Shown here piece after piece: positions 17,358 to 26,451 of a stretch of 64,000 nt of DNA (positions are counted from its first letter, which is position 1; every line of letters begins with the position of its first letter). The stretch is from the NCBI RefSeq assembly GCF_017349315.1, contig NZ_JAFMPP010000001.1:434001-498000 (forward strand), in the 5' to 3' direction. This DNA comes from Jiella flava. GTDB taxonomy: Bacteria; Pseudomonadota; Alphaproteobacteria; Rhizobiales; Rhizobiaceae. A program made the position numbers and the translations under genes. The notes under the pieces are model-generated. The model searched no databases and had not been told where the DNA came from. It was given only the letters and a program-made list of their open reading frames with translations.

Positions 17358-18143
17358 TTATACCGCCATATGTTTCTCTGCATATTTCAGATACGTAATA
17401 CCCAACGCATTGGAAACAATTCCACAGATGACAAGATAGATCGGATCATAATGAAACACGAATTCATTTCCATAAAACCCAGCCCGGAACATTTCACTCG
17501 CGTGGACCATCGGAAAGTATAAAAGCAATTCCTGAGCACGCGCTGGCAACCAAGACACAAGCGAGAATGCGCCAGAAACAGGCAAGCTGAAATACATAAT
17601 CGGCTGCATTAATCGATCCGCAGCATCGAATTGCTCGCATAAAGCTCCAACGAACATCAACACACCCATATTAAAAAATACCATTAATGCATACGCCGTA
17701 CACATCAAGAGCGGGTCATAAATCATATTAACTAAGTTAAATATATATAAAATTGTAAAACACACCAAAAACGACGTCATAATCCCTAGAGCTTCCATTA
17801 TTACATTGGCAATAATTGTATCTATTATTTTAACATTTTGGTGAAATAATAGGCCGCCATTGACGCGCATCGATCGAATGCCGAAGCCAATCATATGACG
17901 CCAAAGCGTCAACATTGAATAGCCGGTTAACGCGAAGCCAACGATCGGCATGTGATGCACCGATTCGCCGCGACGTATGCTCCAAAGTATAATCACGCCG
18001 CCAATCAGGAATACAGGCTCCCCGACATACCAAAGAAATCCGATATTCTCTCGGCCATAGCGACTCATCAGCTCGCGGATCACCAACGCATAGATCACTC
18101 GACCCTGAATGATGAATTTCGAAAGAACTACGCTGGCGCCCAT
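17358..18143 (-). CDS. kpsM: capsular polysaccharide ABC transporter permease (KpsM type)
   Basis: This 261-residue ABC-2-type permease carries the polysaccharide through the inner membrane with KpsT. It has about six membrane segments and the family opening 'RVIYALVIRELMSRYGRENIGFLW' near residues 15-38. A C-terminal 'HASEMFRAGFYG' near residue 215 also fits KpsM. The ATG at 18143 gives normal length; AAGGA lies about 10 bases upstream. Base composition falls well below the neighbours between about 17370 and 17850, hinting at separate acquisition. It is 3.9 kb upstream of kpsE, separated by manC, manB and a repeat-bearing gap, an unusual arrangement for partners normally encoded side by side. 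Confidence 0.9.
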   Translation of the reverse strand: MGASVVLSKFIIQGRVIYALVIRELMSRYGRENIGFLWYVGEPVFLIGGVIILWSIRRGESVHHMPIVGFALTGYSMLTLWRHMIGFGIRSMRVNGGLLFHQNVKIIDTIIANVIMEALGIMTSFLVCFTILYIFNLVNMIYDPLLMCTAYALMVFFNMGVLMFVGALCEQFDAADRLMQPIMYFSLPVSGAFSLVSWLPARAQELLLYFPMVHASEMFRAGFYGNEFVFHYDPIYLVICGIVSNALGITYLKYAEKHMAV

Positions 18144-18615
18144 GACGCGGCATCCTTTTCTCCGTTCGGCATAGACCGAACAAGTCTGCCGAACAATGTT
18201 CGTACGCCGGAACGGCAAAGCCTTGCATAAATAGGTGATAGCGCCGCGGACGAGCAGCACCACGCCTCAGTGACATCGCTCGACAGCAAGAGGACACGAC
18301 GCGTTGCCTGACGACCGTCAGCGACGCCGGCGCGGGCTCGGCCATCATCGACGCGAAGTCGCAACACATTCTATCCCGCCACCCGCGGTCCAAACAAGCA
18401 TGCCGAACTGCAGGGGCCTCGCCCTCACTAAGCCTGGCAACGGCGGGCCGACCACGCCCTTGCCGAGACCGGCACAGCCATACCAGCGGCCCCATCACGG
18501 CTCCGGAAAGTGCCGCTTGTCGACAGCAAATGCAGCCAAATCATGTCACCTATGGCGGCATTTCACCGACAGCGCATAACCGTTGCGGACCGCGGACCTC
18601 ATCCATCACAAATAC
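18144..18615. other. 472-base gap upstream of the KpsM-like gene
   Basis: No gene was found. The stretch should carry the minus-strand promoter for the KpsM-like gene. Open frames here lack codon bias or motifs. Confidence 0.4.
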
Positions 18616-18651
18616 AAAAAAGCGGCCCGCTTCGACATGAAGCGGACCGCT
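18616..18651 (-). terminator. intrinsic terminator after the L,D-transpeptidase gene
   Basis: On the minus strand a stem AGCGG-CCGCTTC / GAAGCGG-CCGCT, with one mismatch and a 5-base loop, is followed by six T. It lies 95 bases past the L,D-transpeptidase stop and is oriented to end its transcript. Confidence 0.8.
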
Positions 18652-18745
18652 CATTTGTCTCACGGCGAGAGGCAACCGATCCGTCGATTGCCTCGCAATC
18701 ACGATTGTCACCGCGTCGCTGACGGACGCGTTCAGCAACCCCCGA

Positions 18746-19483
18746 TCAGCGCGAAGCGAGCTTTTCGTTGCCCTGCTTGACAATCACCTTGGCATTCAGC
18801 GGCACGCGGCTGAACAGGTCGATGATGTCCTGATTCATCAGCCGGATACAGCCCGAGGATGCAGCTGTGCCGATGGTCCACCATTCGGGCGTGCCATGCA
18901 AACGGAACAGCGTGTCCTTGCCGTTCTGCCAGAGATAGAGCGCGCGGGCGCCAAGCGGGTTGGTCAGGCCCGGCTGCATGCCGTCGGCATACGGCTCGAG
19001 TTCCGGCTTGCGGGCGATCATCTCCTTCGGTGGGAACCACTTCGGCCAATGCTGCTTGTCGTGCACCTCGGCGTCGCCAGCCCAGGAGAAGCCGCTGCGG
19101 CCAACACCGATGCCATAGCGCATCGCCTTACCGCCAGGCTCAATCAGATAGAGAAACCGGTCAGGCGTATCGACGATGACCGTCCCTGGCTCAAGACCGA
19201 TCCCCTCCGGATAGGACACTTCTTGGCGCCGAAACTGCGGATCGACTTTTTGGTAGGGAATGGCCGGCAGATGGAAGCCGTCATCGTCGCGCGCCGCATA
19301 GTCGGCCTTCCAGGTGGCGTCGAGGTCACCTGCCGCCGGCATCGTTTCGGGGCTTGCATAGGCCGCAGCCATCGGAGCGGCAGCGCCCGTATTCAGGCTC
19401 TCCTTTTGCGGATTGTCCGCACATCCGGCGAGCATGAGCGTGGCGATTGCGGCGCCTACTGCAATGGAAAGCTTGAACGTCAT
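18746..19483 (-). CDS. L,D-transpeptidase lipoprotein (ErfK/YbiS/YnhG family)
   Basis: This 245-residue envelope enzyme probably forms 3-3 cross-links in peptidoglycan or attaches proteins to it. The signal peptide ends in the lipobox LMLAGC near residue 20, so it should become a lipoprotein through LspA and Lnt, both encoded in this window. The YkuD catalytic domain holds 'HGTPEWWTIGTAASSGCIRL' near residue 200, with the catalytic His and Cys. The conserved Gly-Val-Gly-Arg (GVGRSGFSWAG) is near residue 125. The ATG at 19483 gives a standard signal peptide; a TTG four codons earlier is possible. It is monocistronic, divergent from cueR, with its own terminator. Confidence 0.9.
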   Translation of the reverse strand: MTFKLSIAVGAAIATLMLAGCADNPQKESLNTGAAAPMAAAYASPETMPAAGDLDATWKADYAARDDDGFHLPAIPYQKVDPQFRRQEVSYPEGIGLEPGTVIVDTPDRFLYLIEPGGKAMRYGIGVGRSGFSWAGDAEVHDKQHWPKWFPPKEMIARKPELEPYADGMQPGLTNPLGARALYLWQNGKDTLFRLHGTPEWWTIGTAASSGCIRLMNQDIIDLFSRVPLNAKVIVKQGNEKLASR

Positions 19484-19714
19484 GACAGATGCCAATGCGG
19501 TTTGGATAGCAACGATTTCGGGTTCCCCAAAACTCGTGGGCCCATTTCAGAATATCTTTCCGATAGGCCGCATCGATGGATCGGGCAATGTCCCCATTGG
19601 ATGCGGTCATGGTTAAGAAAACGTTTGTTGCGACGTCGTCACAGTTGACCTGTGGCCGAGCTGCGACATCTGCGTGATGAAAAGGGATCCGCGCGAACCC
19701 ATGAGGTTCACATC

Positions 19715-20110
19715 ATGAACATCGGAGAAGCCTCTCGCCTGTCCGGCCTGCCCCCCAAGACCATCCGCTATTACGAGGAGGTTGGGCTTATCAAGCCGAT
19801 GCGCGCGAACAATGGCTATCGGGACTATCGGGACCGGGACGTGCATGTCCTGCGCTTTCTGCAACGCTCGCGCTCGCTTGGCTTTTCCATCGCCGAGGCG
19901 CGCAAACTCCTGTCGCTCTACGGCGACGAAAGCCGCCAGCGCGAGGATGTGCGCCGGCTGGTGACGCGCCGGATCGCTGAAATCGACCACAAGATCGCCG
20001 AGCTGCATTCTTTGAAGCGGGCACTGGCGACCCTCACCGACCGGTGCCAGGGCGGCTCGAGCCCCGATTGTCCGATCCTCGAGGAAATCGCCGGCGAGCG
20101 GGTGGAATAG
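19715..20110 (+). CDS. cueR: MerR-family Cu(I)-responsive regulator CueR
   Basis: This 131-residue regulator bends operator DNA to activate copper export genes when Cu(I) binds. The winged helix-turn-helix begins MNIGEASRLSGLPPKTIRYYEEVGLI, followed by the dimerisation helix. The metal loop is C-x7-C, CQGGSSPDC near residues 110-118, matching CueR rather than Zn- or Hg-type MerR proteins. The ATG at 19715 has GAGG about 8 bases upstream. No copper ATPase, oxidase or chaperone is adjacent, so its targets must lie elsewhere. No clear CueR-type dyad was seen in the gap shared with the divergent L,D-transpeptidase gene. Confidence 0.88.
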   Translation: MNIGEASRLSGLPPKTIRYYEEVGLIKPMRANNGYRDYRDRDVHVLRFLQRSRSLGFSIAEARKLLSLYGDESRQREDVRRLVTRRIAEIDHKIAELHSLKRALATLTDRCQGGSSPDCPILEEIAGERVE

Positions 20111-20312
20111 GCCGTCTTTTGTTCAGCCGACTCGCGGGCCGCGCGAGATCGAAGCGCCTTCCCGCCACGATCGGCGAAACGCGCCGAGGACGCGTAACGT
20201 CGTCCGCTTGCGCCGCCAGCGATCACAGTTGCGTCAGAAGCGCGGGAAGGCCGCTCGGTGTGGCCGTCCCCGCGCCGACGTTCTCATCTCCGATTGCATA
20301 CTGTCGCGATTC

Positions 20313-20328
20313 GTTTGTGTTTTGTTTC
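20313..20328. promoter_or_regulatory. candidate LexA-like direct repeat upstream of mmcB
   Basis: GTTT-N7-GTTTC begins 26 bases before the mmcB start. Alphaproteobacterial LexA binds a direct repeat GTTC-N7-GTTC; here both half-sites have T for the last C. The spacing is exact. mmcB is LexA-controlled in Caulobacter, which makes the site plausible. Confidence 0.4.
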
Positions 20329-20338
20329 GTCGGCCATT

Positions 20339-20836
20339 ATGGCTTTGCCGATGCCCCTCGTCTCACCCTTCACGCCGGATCCGCTGGTCGATGGCCGCCA
20401 ATCCGAGCGCGCCATGATGGTCCGCCGCGGTGTTCAACGGCTGATGCAGAGCCATCGTGTGTCTTTGCTACCGGAAATGCCCCTGGATTCGGGCCGCCGG
20501 GCGGATCTCGTCTGCCTGTCGGAAAAGGGCGAGATCGCGATCATTGAAATCAAGACCTCGATTCAGGATTTCAGGGTCGATCAGAAATGGCCGATCTACC
20601 GCCGGCACTGCGACCGGCTGTATTTCGCGACGCACCCCGGGGTGCCGACCGAAATCTTTCCGGACGAGTGCGGGCTGATCCTTTCCGACGGCTTCACGGC
20701 GGAAATTCTGCGCGAGGCCCCGCTTGAACGGCTCGCGCCGGCCACCCGCAAGGCGATGACCCTCAAATTCGCCCGGCTTTCGGCCAACCGCCTGCTGCAG
20801 GCGGAATGGGCCGCCAATCCCGCGGCGATGGACTGA
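20339..20836 (+). CDS. mmcB: MmcB-family DNA repair protein (DUF1052 nuclease-like)
   Basis: This 165-residue protein belongs to the MmcB family, restriction-endonuclease-like proteins that help cells survive mitomycin C and other DNA damage in alphaproteobacteria. The core is visible: a helix with 'ERAMMVRRGVQRLM', then 'RRADLVCLSEKGEIAIIEIKTS' near residues 60-82, an (E/D)-x-K nuclease-type strand, and 'DQKWPIYRRHCDRLYFAT' near 90. There is no signal peptide. The ATG at 20339 matches the family's short N-terminus; an open frame continues upstream without homology. A LexA-like repeat lies upstream. It converges with pheT, 48 bases away. Confidence 0.85.
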   Translation: MALPMPLVSPFTPDPLVDGRQSERAMMVRRGVQRLMQSHRVSLLPEMPLDSGRRADLVCLSEKGEIAIIEIKTSIQDFRVDQKWPIYRRHCDRLYFATHPGVPTEIFPDECGLILSDGFTAEILREAPLERLAPATRKAMTLKFARLSANRLLQAEWAANPAAMD

Positions 20837-20884
20837 CAGCGGAGTCGGGCGGCCTCTCGCCCGATACGCCCGCCATGATACTCA

Positions 20885-23299
20885 TCACCCTCGCAGGATC
20901 GCGCCGGTCGCCTTCTGCACGCCGGCGATGATCTTCGCGGAGACCGCCTCGAGCTCCTCGTCGGTGAGGGTGCGCTCCGCCGGTGCCAGGGTCACTTCAA
21001 TGGCGACCGACTTCTTGGCGTCGCCGAGCGACGCGCCGGCAAAGACGTCAAAAACCCGCACGTCCTTGACCAGCGCTTTGTCGGCGCCCTCGGCCGCCCG
21101 CACGATCCGACCCGCTTCGACCGTCTCGTCGACGACGAAGGCGAAGTCGCGCCGCACCGGCTGAAAGAGCGAGAGCGTCAGCACCGGCTTGGTGCGCGTC
21201 GCCTTCTTCTTCGGCTCCGGCACCTTGTCGAGAAACACCTCGAAGCCGCAGAGCGGACCCAAGACATCGAGGGTCTTCAAAACCTTCGGATGGAATTCGC
21301 CGAATTCGGCGATCACCACCTTCGGACCAAGCTTGATCCGGCCCGAGCGCCCGGGATGATACCAATCGCTCGCCGGCGCCTCGATCATCAGCTTGTCGGC
21401 CGGAAAGCCGACCGCTTCAAGCACGGCGAAGACATCCGCCTTGGCGTCGAAAACCGTCACCGCCGGCGCCGTGCCCGACCAGAAGCGGCCCGGCCCGTCA
21501 GGCCCCGCGGAGCCACGCCGGACCCCCCCGGCCACGCGCTTTTGCCCGTCCGGCGTATCGGTGAGATAGGTCGCCGCGACCTCGAACAGGGCGGTATCGC
21601 CATAGCCACGGGCGGCATTGCGCCCGGCCGCCGCAATCAGCCCTGGCAGCAGCGACGGCCGCATGTCGGAGAGATCGGCCGAGATCGGATTGGCCAGCTT
21701 CAACGCCGGCGAGCCGCCACCGAAGGCCTCGGCTTCGGCCTGCGAGACGAAGCTGTAGGAGACGCATTCGACCATGCCGCGCGCGGCAAGCGCCCGGCGC
21801 GCCGTCCGATCGCGGGATTGGGCCGTCGTCAAAATGCGGCCGTTGACGGCGCTATGAGCAGGCAGCGGCGCCGGCTTGATTTCATTCACGCCCTTCAGCC
21901 GCATCACCTCCTCGACGAGGTCGGCCTTGCCCTCGACGTCCGGCCGCCAGCTCGGCACCGTGCAGACAAGCGCCTCGCCCTCGCGATGGGGCACGAATCC
22001 GAGAACGGACAGGATCCGCTCCTGCTCATCCGGCGTGCTCGCAAGACCCGTCAACCGCTCGAATTCGCCGAACGGCAGGCGGATTTCCTTTGGGTGATGC
22101 GGTTTGACACCGGCCACGATCCGCGTCGACGGCGTGCCGCCGCACAGATCGAGCACCATTTCAGTCGCCAGATCGAGGCCCGACTCCATGAAAGCCGGGT
22201 CGACGCCACGCTCGAAGCGGTAGCGAGCGTCGGTGATAATGCCGAGCGAGCGGCCGCTGCGGGCGATATCCAGCGGCTCCCAGAGCGCCGACTCGATCAG
22301 CACCTCGGTGGTCGTCTCGTCGCAGCCCGAATGTTCGCCGCCCATGATGCCGGCGATGGATTCAACGCCGTTGTCGTCGGCGATCACGCAGGTGCCGGCG
22401 GGCAGCGTGTAGTCGCGATTGTCGAGCGCCAGGATCGTCTCGCCCGCCGCCGCATCCCGCACCTGCAGCGCGCCCGCGACCTTTGCCGCGTCGAAGACGT
22501 GCAACGGCCGGCCGCGATCGAAGGTGATGTAGTTGGTGATATCGACGAGCGCGTTGATCGGGCGAAGGCCGATCGCCTTCAGCCGCTTCTGCAGCCATTC
22601 CGGCGACGAACCGTTGGCAACGCCTGAGACCCGGCGAAGGGCGAAACCGAGGCAGGTCTTGCTGGTCACGGCGAGCGCCACGCCGACATCGCCCTCGCCC
22701 TCGATGCGGGCCGGCTCGGTCGTTTTCAACCGGCCGAGGCCGGAGGCTGCGAGATCGCGCGCGATGCCGGAAACGCCTGTCGCATCGGGGTGGTTGGGGG
22801 TCAGATTGATCTCGATGACGGGATCGATCAACCCGGCATAATCGGCATAGCGCGTGCCGACCGGCGCATCGCTCGGCAGATCGATGATACCCTCATGGGC
22901 CTCGGACAACTCGAGTTCGCGCTCGGAACACATCATGCCGAAGGATTCGACGCCGCGGATCTTGCCGACTGACAGCGTGGTGTCGATGCCCGGGACATAG
23001 GTGCCGGGAAGCGCCAACACGCCGACGAGGCCCTCACGCGCGTTCGGCGCGCCGCAGACGATCTGCAGCGGCTTGCCGTCGTTCACCTTCGGGCCGGCAT
23101 CGACCGACAAGAGCTTCAGCCGATCGGCATCGGGGTGCTGGCCGGCCGACAAAATGCGGGCGATGACGAAGGGCGCGAACACCGCCCGGTCGTCGACGGA
23201 TTCGACTTCGAGGCCGATCATCGTCAGCCGGTCGCAAATGTCCGCAAGGCTCGCCTCGGTGTCGAGATGGTCCTTCAGCCAGGAGAGTGTGAATTTCAT
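20885..23299 (-). CDS. pheT: phenylalanine-tRNA ligase beta subunit
   Basis: This 804-residue subunit of the alpha2-beta2 synthetase binds tRNA-Phe and edits mischarged tyrosine. It opens with [18 protein letters not shown], then an EMAP/Trbp111-like tRNA-binding domain near residues 40-150 ('[18 protein letters not shown]'), B3/B4 editing, B5 and the ferredoxin-fold anticodon-binding (FDX-ACB) domain at the C-terminus ('[15 protein letters not shown]'). Length is normal. The ATG at 23299 is the family start; a longer frame adds 17 residues. Usually it follows pheS directly; here three unrelated genes intervene. Confidence 0.95.
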   Translation of the reverse strand: MKFTLSWLKDHLDTEASLADICDRLTMIGLEVESVDDRAVFAPFVIARILSAGQHPDADRLKLLSVDAGPKVNDGKPLQIVCGAPNAREGLVGVLALPGTYVPGIDTTLSVGKIRGVESFGMMCSERELELSEAHEGIIDLPSDAPVGTRYADYAGLIDPVIEINLTPNHPDATGVSGIARDLAASGLGRLKTTEPARIEGEGDVGVALAVTSKTCLGFALRRVSGVANGSSPEWLQKRLKAIGLRPINALVDITNYITFDRGRPLHVFDAAKVAGALQVRDAAAGETILALDNRDYTLPAGTCVIADDNGVESIAGIMGGEHSGCDETTTEVLIESALWEPLDIARSGRSLGIITDARYRFERGVDPAFMESGLDLATEMVLDLCGGTPSTRIVAGVKPHHPKEIRLPFGEFERLTGLASTPDEQERILSVLGFVPHREGEALVCTVPSWRPDVEGKADLVEEVMRLKGVNEIKPAPLPAHSAVNGRILTTAQSRDRTARRALAARGMVECVSYSFVSQAEAEAFGGGSPALKLANPISADLSDMRPSLLPGLIAAAGRNAARGYGDTALFEVAATYLTDTPDGQKRVAGGVRRGSAGPDGPGRFWSGTAPAVTVFDAKADVFAVLEAVGFPADKLMIEAPASDWYHPGRSGRIKLGPKVVIAEFGEFHPKVLKTLDVLGPLCGFEVFLDKVPEPKKKATRTKPVLTLSLFQPVRRDFAFVVDETVEAGRIVRAAEGADKALVKDVRVFDVFAGASLGDAKKSVAIEVTLAPAERTLTDEELEAVSAKIIAGVQKATGAILRG

Positions 23300-23407
23300 G
23301 TCTATCCCGCGTCGTCTCGTGTTCTGCGCGACCGCTATCGGCCGCTTCAATGAAATTGCGCCGCGCCGCCCGTTTCAATCGGCGGTTTGCGGCGGATCAG
23401 TGCTCGG

Positions 23408-23824
23408 TCATGGCCGGCGCACGCTCATCGCCGCATGCCCCGGCAGATCGACCGTGATCGCGGCAAAGGGCAGCGCCTCGCCCGCAAAGGCCTGAAGGCG
23501 TGGCGCAAAGCGCGCCGGTTCGTCCATGGCGCCGAGGTAGACATAGATTCGGTCGGCCAGTCGCCCGTCCTCGTAGGCGATCGGCGCTCCGCAGGTCGGG
23601 CAGAAGGACCGCGTGACATCGCCCTCGCCATAGCGCTGGCCCGTATCGCCGACAAAGCTCAGCTGCGAGCGGTAAAAGCCGACAAAGGCCAGAAACGGCG
23701 CGCCGGAGGCCCTGCGGCAATCCACGCAATGACAAATCGCGGTGTAATGCGGCTCGGCCGAAGCGGTGAACCGCACCGCCCCGCAGCGGCAGCCACCAGT
23801 GTGGGCAATGGGAGCGTTGGTCAT
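23408..23824 (-). CDS. GFA-family (glutathione-dependent formaldehyde-activating-like) zinc protein
   Basis: This 138-residue protein has the GFA/CENP-V fold with structural and catalytic zinc sites: GGCRCGAVRF near residue 10, 'CHCVDCRRASGAPF' near 31 and 'FCPTCGAPI' near 74. Members are annotated as glutathione-dependent formaldehyde-activating enzymes, but few have shown activity. AAGGTG lies 6 bases before the ATG. It sits between the HEPN gene and pheT on the same strand, 108 bases before pheT, and has no obvious link with translation. Confidence 0.88.
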   Translation of the reverse strand: MTNAPIAHTGGCRCGAVRFTASAEPHYTAICHCVDCRRASGAPFLAFVGFYRSQLSFVGDTGQRYGEGDVTRSFCPTCGAPIAYEDGRLADRIYVYLGAMDEPARFAPRLQAFAGEALPFAAITVDLPGHAAMSVRRP

Positions 23825-23851
23825 CCAAACACCTTCGATCGCGTCACTGGA

Positions 23852-24310
23852 TCAATCCCTTCGATCCCGGAACAGCAGGCAGACAGCCAACGTCCGACGC
23901 TCGTCTCGACCCAATCCCCGAAGATCGACGATCACGCCTTGCGCCTGGACCAAGAGGTCGGTGACGACGTTGAGCGAGAACAAGGACGGATCGCAAGGAA
24001 GGTAGTCGGCGCGAGCTCTTTCGACCTGCAGCTGAACGACCGCGTTGCCGATCGCGCGGAAACGATTATCATCCTTCAACGGCGCCTGCATGAAGGCGTT
24101 TTTCAACCGCCTATGCTCCAAGGCGCGATACACACGCACATAGGCGTCTGAAGCACGGGCAACCCCGGGCAGCAAACTTTCGCTCGCCAGCTCCGCCAGC
24201 GCATGAAAAACGGCATAATAGGCCGTGCTCACGGCGCGTCGCAGACAAGCCGACGTCTGGTTCGGCTCGCCCGCCAAAAGCCTGGCGCTGTCGAGCAACT
24301 CATCAATCAT
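23852..24310 (-). CDS. HEPN-domain protein
   Basis: This 152-residue all-helical protein shows the HEPN signature 'RRAVSTAYYAVFHALAELA' near residues 24-42, typical of the YYAxFHA class. A second basic element, 'VYRALEHRRLKNAF', follows near residue 62. HEPN proteins are often RNases or RNA-binding partners in toxin-antitoxin and defence systems; the strict R-x4-6-H ribonuclease motif is not clearly present, so catalysis is uncertain. The ATG at 24310 overlaps by eight bases the end of the upstream small gene, showing coupling. No nucleotidyltransferase (MNT) partner is present, unlike classical HEPN-MNT pairs. Confidence 0.75.
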   Translation of the reverse strand: MIDELLDSARLLAGEPNQTSACLRRAVSTAYYAVFHALAELASESLLPGVARASDAYVRVYRALEHRRLKNAFMQAPLKDDNRFRAIGNAVVQLQVERARADYLPCDPSLFSLNVVTDLLVQAQGVIVDLRGLGRDERRTLAVCLLFRDRRD

Positions 24311-24620
24311 GACCGGGTTCTGCCGGCTGCGACAGCCCTGGGGCCGCAAGTCCCTCTGGCCGCCGATAGGTCAACAGTGCGAACCGCTCGTCGCCCCGCT
24401 CCAGCAAAGCCCCGCGAATGGCACCACCGATATCGAGCATCACGCGTCCCGGTACCTGGTGGTCGACATCGACGGTCATTCTCAGAACAGCATCGCCATC
24501 AAAATCTCTCTCGGAGGCGATAGCGACGCCGCGAAAGCCAAAGTCTCTCAGTCGCTCTTGCAAGATCGACTGAGCAAGCTCCTCGGCTTGCTGATCGTTC
24601 AAGGCAATGACCGTGGACAT
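24303..24620 (-). CDS. small acidic partner of the HEPN protein, function unknown
   Basis: This 105-residue protein is not assigned to a named family. It has an N-terminal helix (LNDQQAEELAQSILQERL) and then alternating strands, 'SERDFDGDAVLRMTVDVD' and 'GDERFALLTYRRP'. It is net acidic, as antitoxins often are, but has no recognisable DNA-binding motif. AAGGAG lies 8 bases before the ATG. It is the first gene of a two-gene unit whose stop overlaps the HEPN start, and follows pheS by 50 bases. A toxin-antitoxin or sensor pair is possible; the sequence alone does not decide. Confidence 0.65.
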   Translation of the reverse strand: MSTVIALNDQQAEELAQSILQERLRDFGFRGVAIASERDFDGDAVLRMTVDVDHQVPGRVMLDIGGAIRGALLERGDERFALLTYRRPEGLAAPGLSQPAEPGHD

Positions 24621-24670
24621 GGCATCTCCTTCGCGGCGCGCGGAATTTCCGGCCGAGCGCTGTCACTCTC

Positions 24671-25753
24671 TCACGTGCTCAAGCCCCCGAACAGTGTCGG
24701 CATGTCGAGCGGGCGGAAACCGTAATGGTCGAGCCAGCGGATGTCGGCGTCGAAAAAGGCGCGCAGATCCGGCATGCCGTATTTCAGCATGGCGATGCGG
24801 TCGATGCCCATGCCCCAGGCAAAACCTTGATAAACATCCGGATCGAGCCCGACGCCCCGCAGAACGTTCGGATGGACCATGCCGCAGCCCAAAATCTCCA
24901 TCCAGTCGGTGCCCTCGCCAAAGCGCACCTCCGCGCCCGAGCGGTCGCATTGAATGTCGACTTCGAGGCTCGGCTCGGTGAAGGGGAAGAAGGAGGGGCG
25001 GAAGCGCATATTGAGCTGCGGCACCTCGAAGAAGGTCTTGCAGAACTCCTCCAACACCCACTTCATGTTGGCGATGTTCGACGTGGTGTCGACCACCAGC
25101 CCCTCGAGCTGATGGAACATCGGGGTGTGCGTGGCGTCCGAATCCTGGCGATAGGTCTTGCCCGGAATGACGATGCGGATCGGCGGCTTCTGGGCCTCCA
25201 TGGTCCGGATCTGCACCGGCGAGGTATGGGTGCGCAACACCTTGCGCTCGCCCTTGTCATCAGGCGCGAGGAAGAAGGTGTCGTGCATCTCGCGGGCGGG
25301 ATGGCCTTCCGGGAAATTCAGCGCCGTGAAATTATAGTGGTCGGTCTCGACGTCCGGCCCCTCAGCGATGGAAAAGCCCATATCGGCGAAAATCGCGGTG
25401 ATCTCGTCGATGACCTGGGAGATCGGATGGATGCGCCCGCGCGCTGCCGCCGCCTGGCGGACCGGCAGCGTGACGTCGACCCGCTCGGCGGCGAGCCGCG
25501 CGGCAATCGCCTTGTCGGCGAGCGCCTCGCGCTTCGTCGTAATCGCGCCCTGCACCGCGTCACGCAGGCCGTTGAGCCGCGGGCCGGCGGTCTTCCGCTC
25601 CTCGGGGCTCATCTTGCCGAGCCCCTTCATCATCTCGGAAATCCGGCCCTTCTTGCCGAGCTCGGCGATTCGGATCGTCTCCAGTGCAGCCTCGTCTCCC
25701 GCCGCCTCGATCGCCGCGAGAAGCTCGCTCTCCAGCGCGTCTGTGTCGCTCAC
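24671..25753 (-). CDS. pheS: phenylalanine-tRNA ligase alpha subunit
   Basis: This 360-residue catalytic subunit charges tRNA-Phe. It has the N-terminal coiled coil (residues 1-85) and the class II core with motif 1 '[19 protein letters not shown]' near 110, motif 2 '[19 protein letters not shown]' near 200 and motif 3 '[14 protein letters not shown]' near 315. The start is GTG at 25753 with AGAGGTGA upstream; it gives the family's normal N-terminus. It lies downstream of rpmI-rplT in the common alphaproteobacterial order, but a terminator and a repeat intervene, so it probably has its own promoter. Confidence 0.95.
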   Translation of the reverse strand: MSDTDALESELLAAIEAAGDEAALETIRIAELGKKGRISEMMKGLGKMSPEERKTAGPRLNGLRDAVQGAITTKREALADKAIAARLAAERVDVTLPVRQAAAARGRIHPISQVIDEITAIFADMGFSIAEGPDVETDHYNFTALNFPEGHPAREMHDTFFLAPDDKGERKVLRTHTSPVQIRTMEAQKPPIRIVIPGKTYRQDSDATHTPMFHQLEGLVVDTTSNIANMKWVLEEFCKTFFEVPQLNMRFRPSFFPFTEPSLEVDIQCDRSGAEVRFGEGTDWMEILGCGMVHPNVLRGVGLDPDVYQGFAWGMGIDRIAMLKYGMPDLRAFFDADIRWLDHYGFRPLDMPTLFGGLST

Positions 25754-25771
25754 CTGTCACCTCTTTCGCCG

Positions 25772-25855
25772 AGAGCGCCCTGCGTCCTGTCGCACGCAGA
25801 ACGGACGCTCTAACTCTTTGAAGCTCCGCATCGGCCGATCGGCCCGTGCATCGCA
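25772..25855. repeat. diverged copy of the bipartite palindromic repeat
   Basis: AGAGCGCCCTGCGTC at 25772, its complement to the CGCTCT near 25812, and a GCATCG...CGATGC-like second stem to 25855 match the family with several changes. It lies directly upstream of pheS and may form part of its leader. Confidence 0.65.
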
Positions 25856-25881
25856 TGTCGATCACCGCGCCTTCATGACGC

Positions 25882-25921
25882 AAAAAGGCCCGCTGCGGTC
25901 AAATCCCGCGCGGGCCTTTTT
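25882..25921 (-). terminator. intrinsic terminator after rplT
   Basis: AAAAAGGCCCGC (25882-25893) pairs perfectly over 12 bp with 25910-25921 around a 16-base loop. It ends in T runs on both strands, so it can serve the minus-strand rpmI-rplT transcript. It lies 80 bases past the rplT stop. Confidence 0.85.
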
Positions 25922-26001
25922 CTCGATTCAAAACCGGCGCCTGATGTCCGTTTCGTCTGATCGCATCGGACCCGCCGCGTGGACGATCCAGGGATCAGGC
26001 G

Positions 26002-26421
26002 TCAGGCTGCGCGCTTTTCTCCGACCGCCCGCTCGTAGGCGCCGGGAAACTCACCGTCCTTCAGATAGGCGAGCGCCTGCTTGGCCGATTCGCAGAGCGC
26101 GGCGAACGCCTCGGGCTCGTGAATGGCGATGTCGGACAGAACCTTCCGGTCGACCTCGATGCCGGCCTTGTTGAGGCCGTCGATGAAGCGGCCATAGGTC
26201 AGGCCGTGCTCGCGGACCGCGGCGTTGATGCGCTGGATCCACAGGGCGCGGAAATTCCGCTTCTTCACCTTGCGGTCGCGGGTCGCATACTGCTTCGACC
26301 GATCGACGGCCGCCTTGGCGGTGCGGATGGTATTCTTGCGGCGGCCGTAGAAACCCTTGGCCTGCTTGAGAACCTTCTTGTGCTTGGCGTGGGCGGTAAC
26401 GCCCCTCTTGACGCGTGCCAT
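26002..26421 (-). CDS. rplT: 50S ribosomal protein L20
   Basis: This 139-residue protein binds 23S rRNA early in large-subunit assembly. It begins [16 protein letters not shown], with '[20 protein letters not shown]' near residue 23 and '[21 protein letters not shown]' near 48. The C-terminus extends about 20 residues beyond E. coli L20, usual for rhizobia. It follows rpmI with a 139-base gap holding a palindromic repeat. In many bacteria L20 represses its own operon through the mRNA; no such leader can be confirmed here. infC is not in the window. Confidence 0.97.
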   Translation of the reverse strand: MARVKRGVTAHAKHKKVLKQAKGFYGRRKNTIRTAKAAVDRSKQYATRDRKVKKRNFRALWIQRINAAVREHGLTYGRFIDGLNKAGIEVDRKVLSDIAIHEPEAFAALCESAKQALAYLKDGEFPGAYERAVGEKRAA

Positions 26422-26451
26422 GATCTAAACTCCTGAAATCTCTGAGATGCC

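Noticed and set aside
21290-22627. 445-residue open frame antisense to pheT
   Set aside because: Arg-rich shadow with no start signal or motif.
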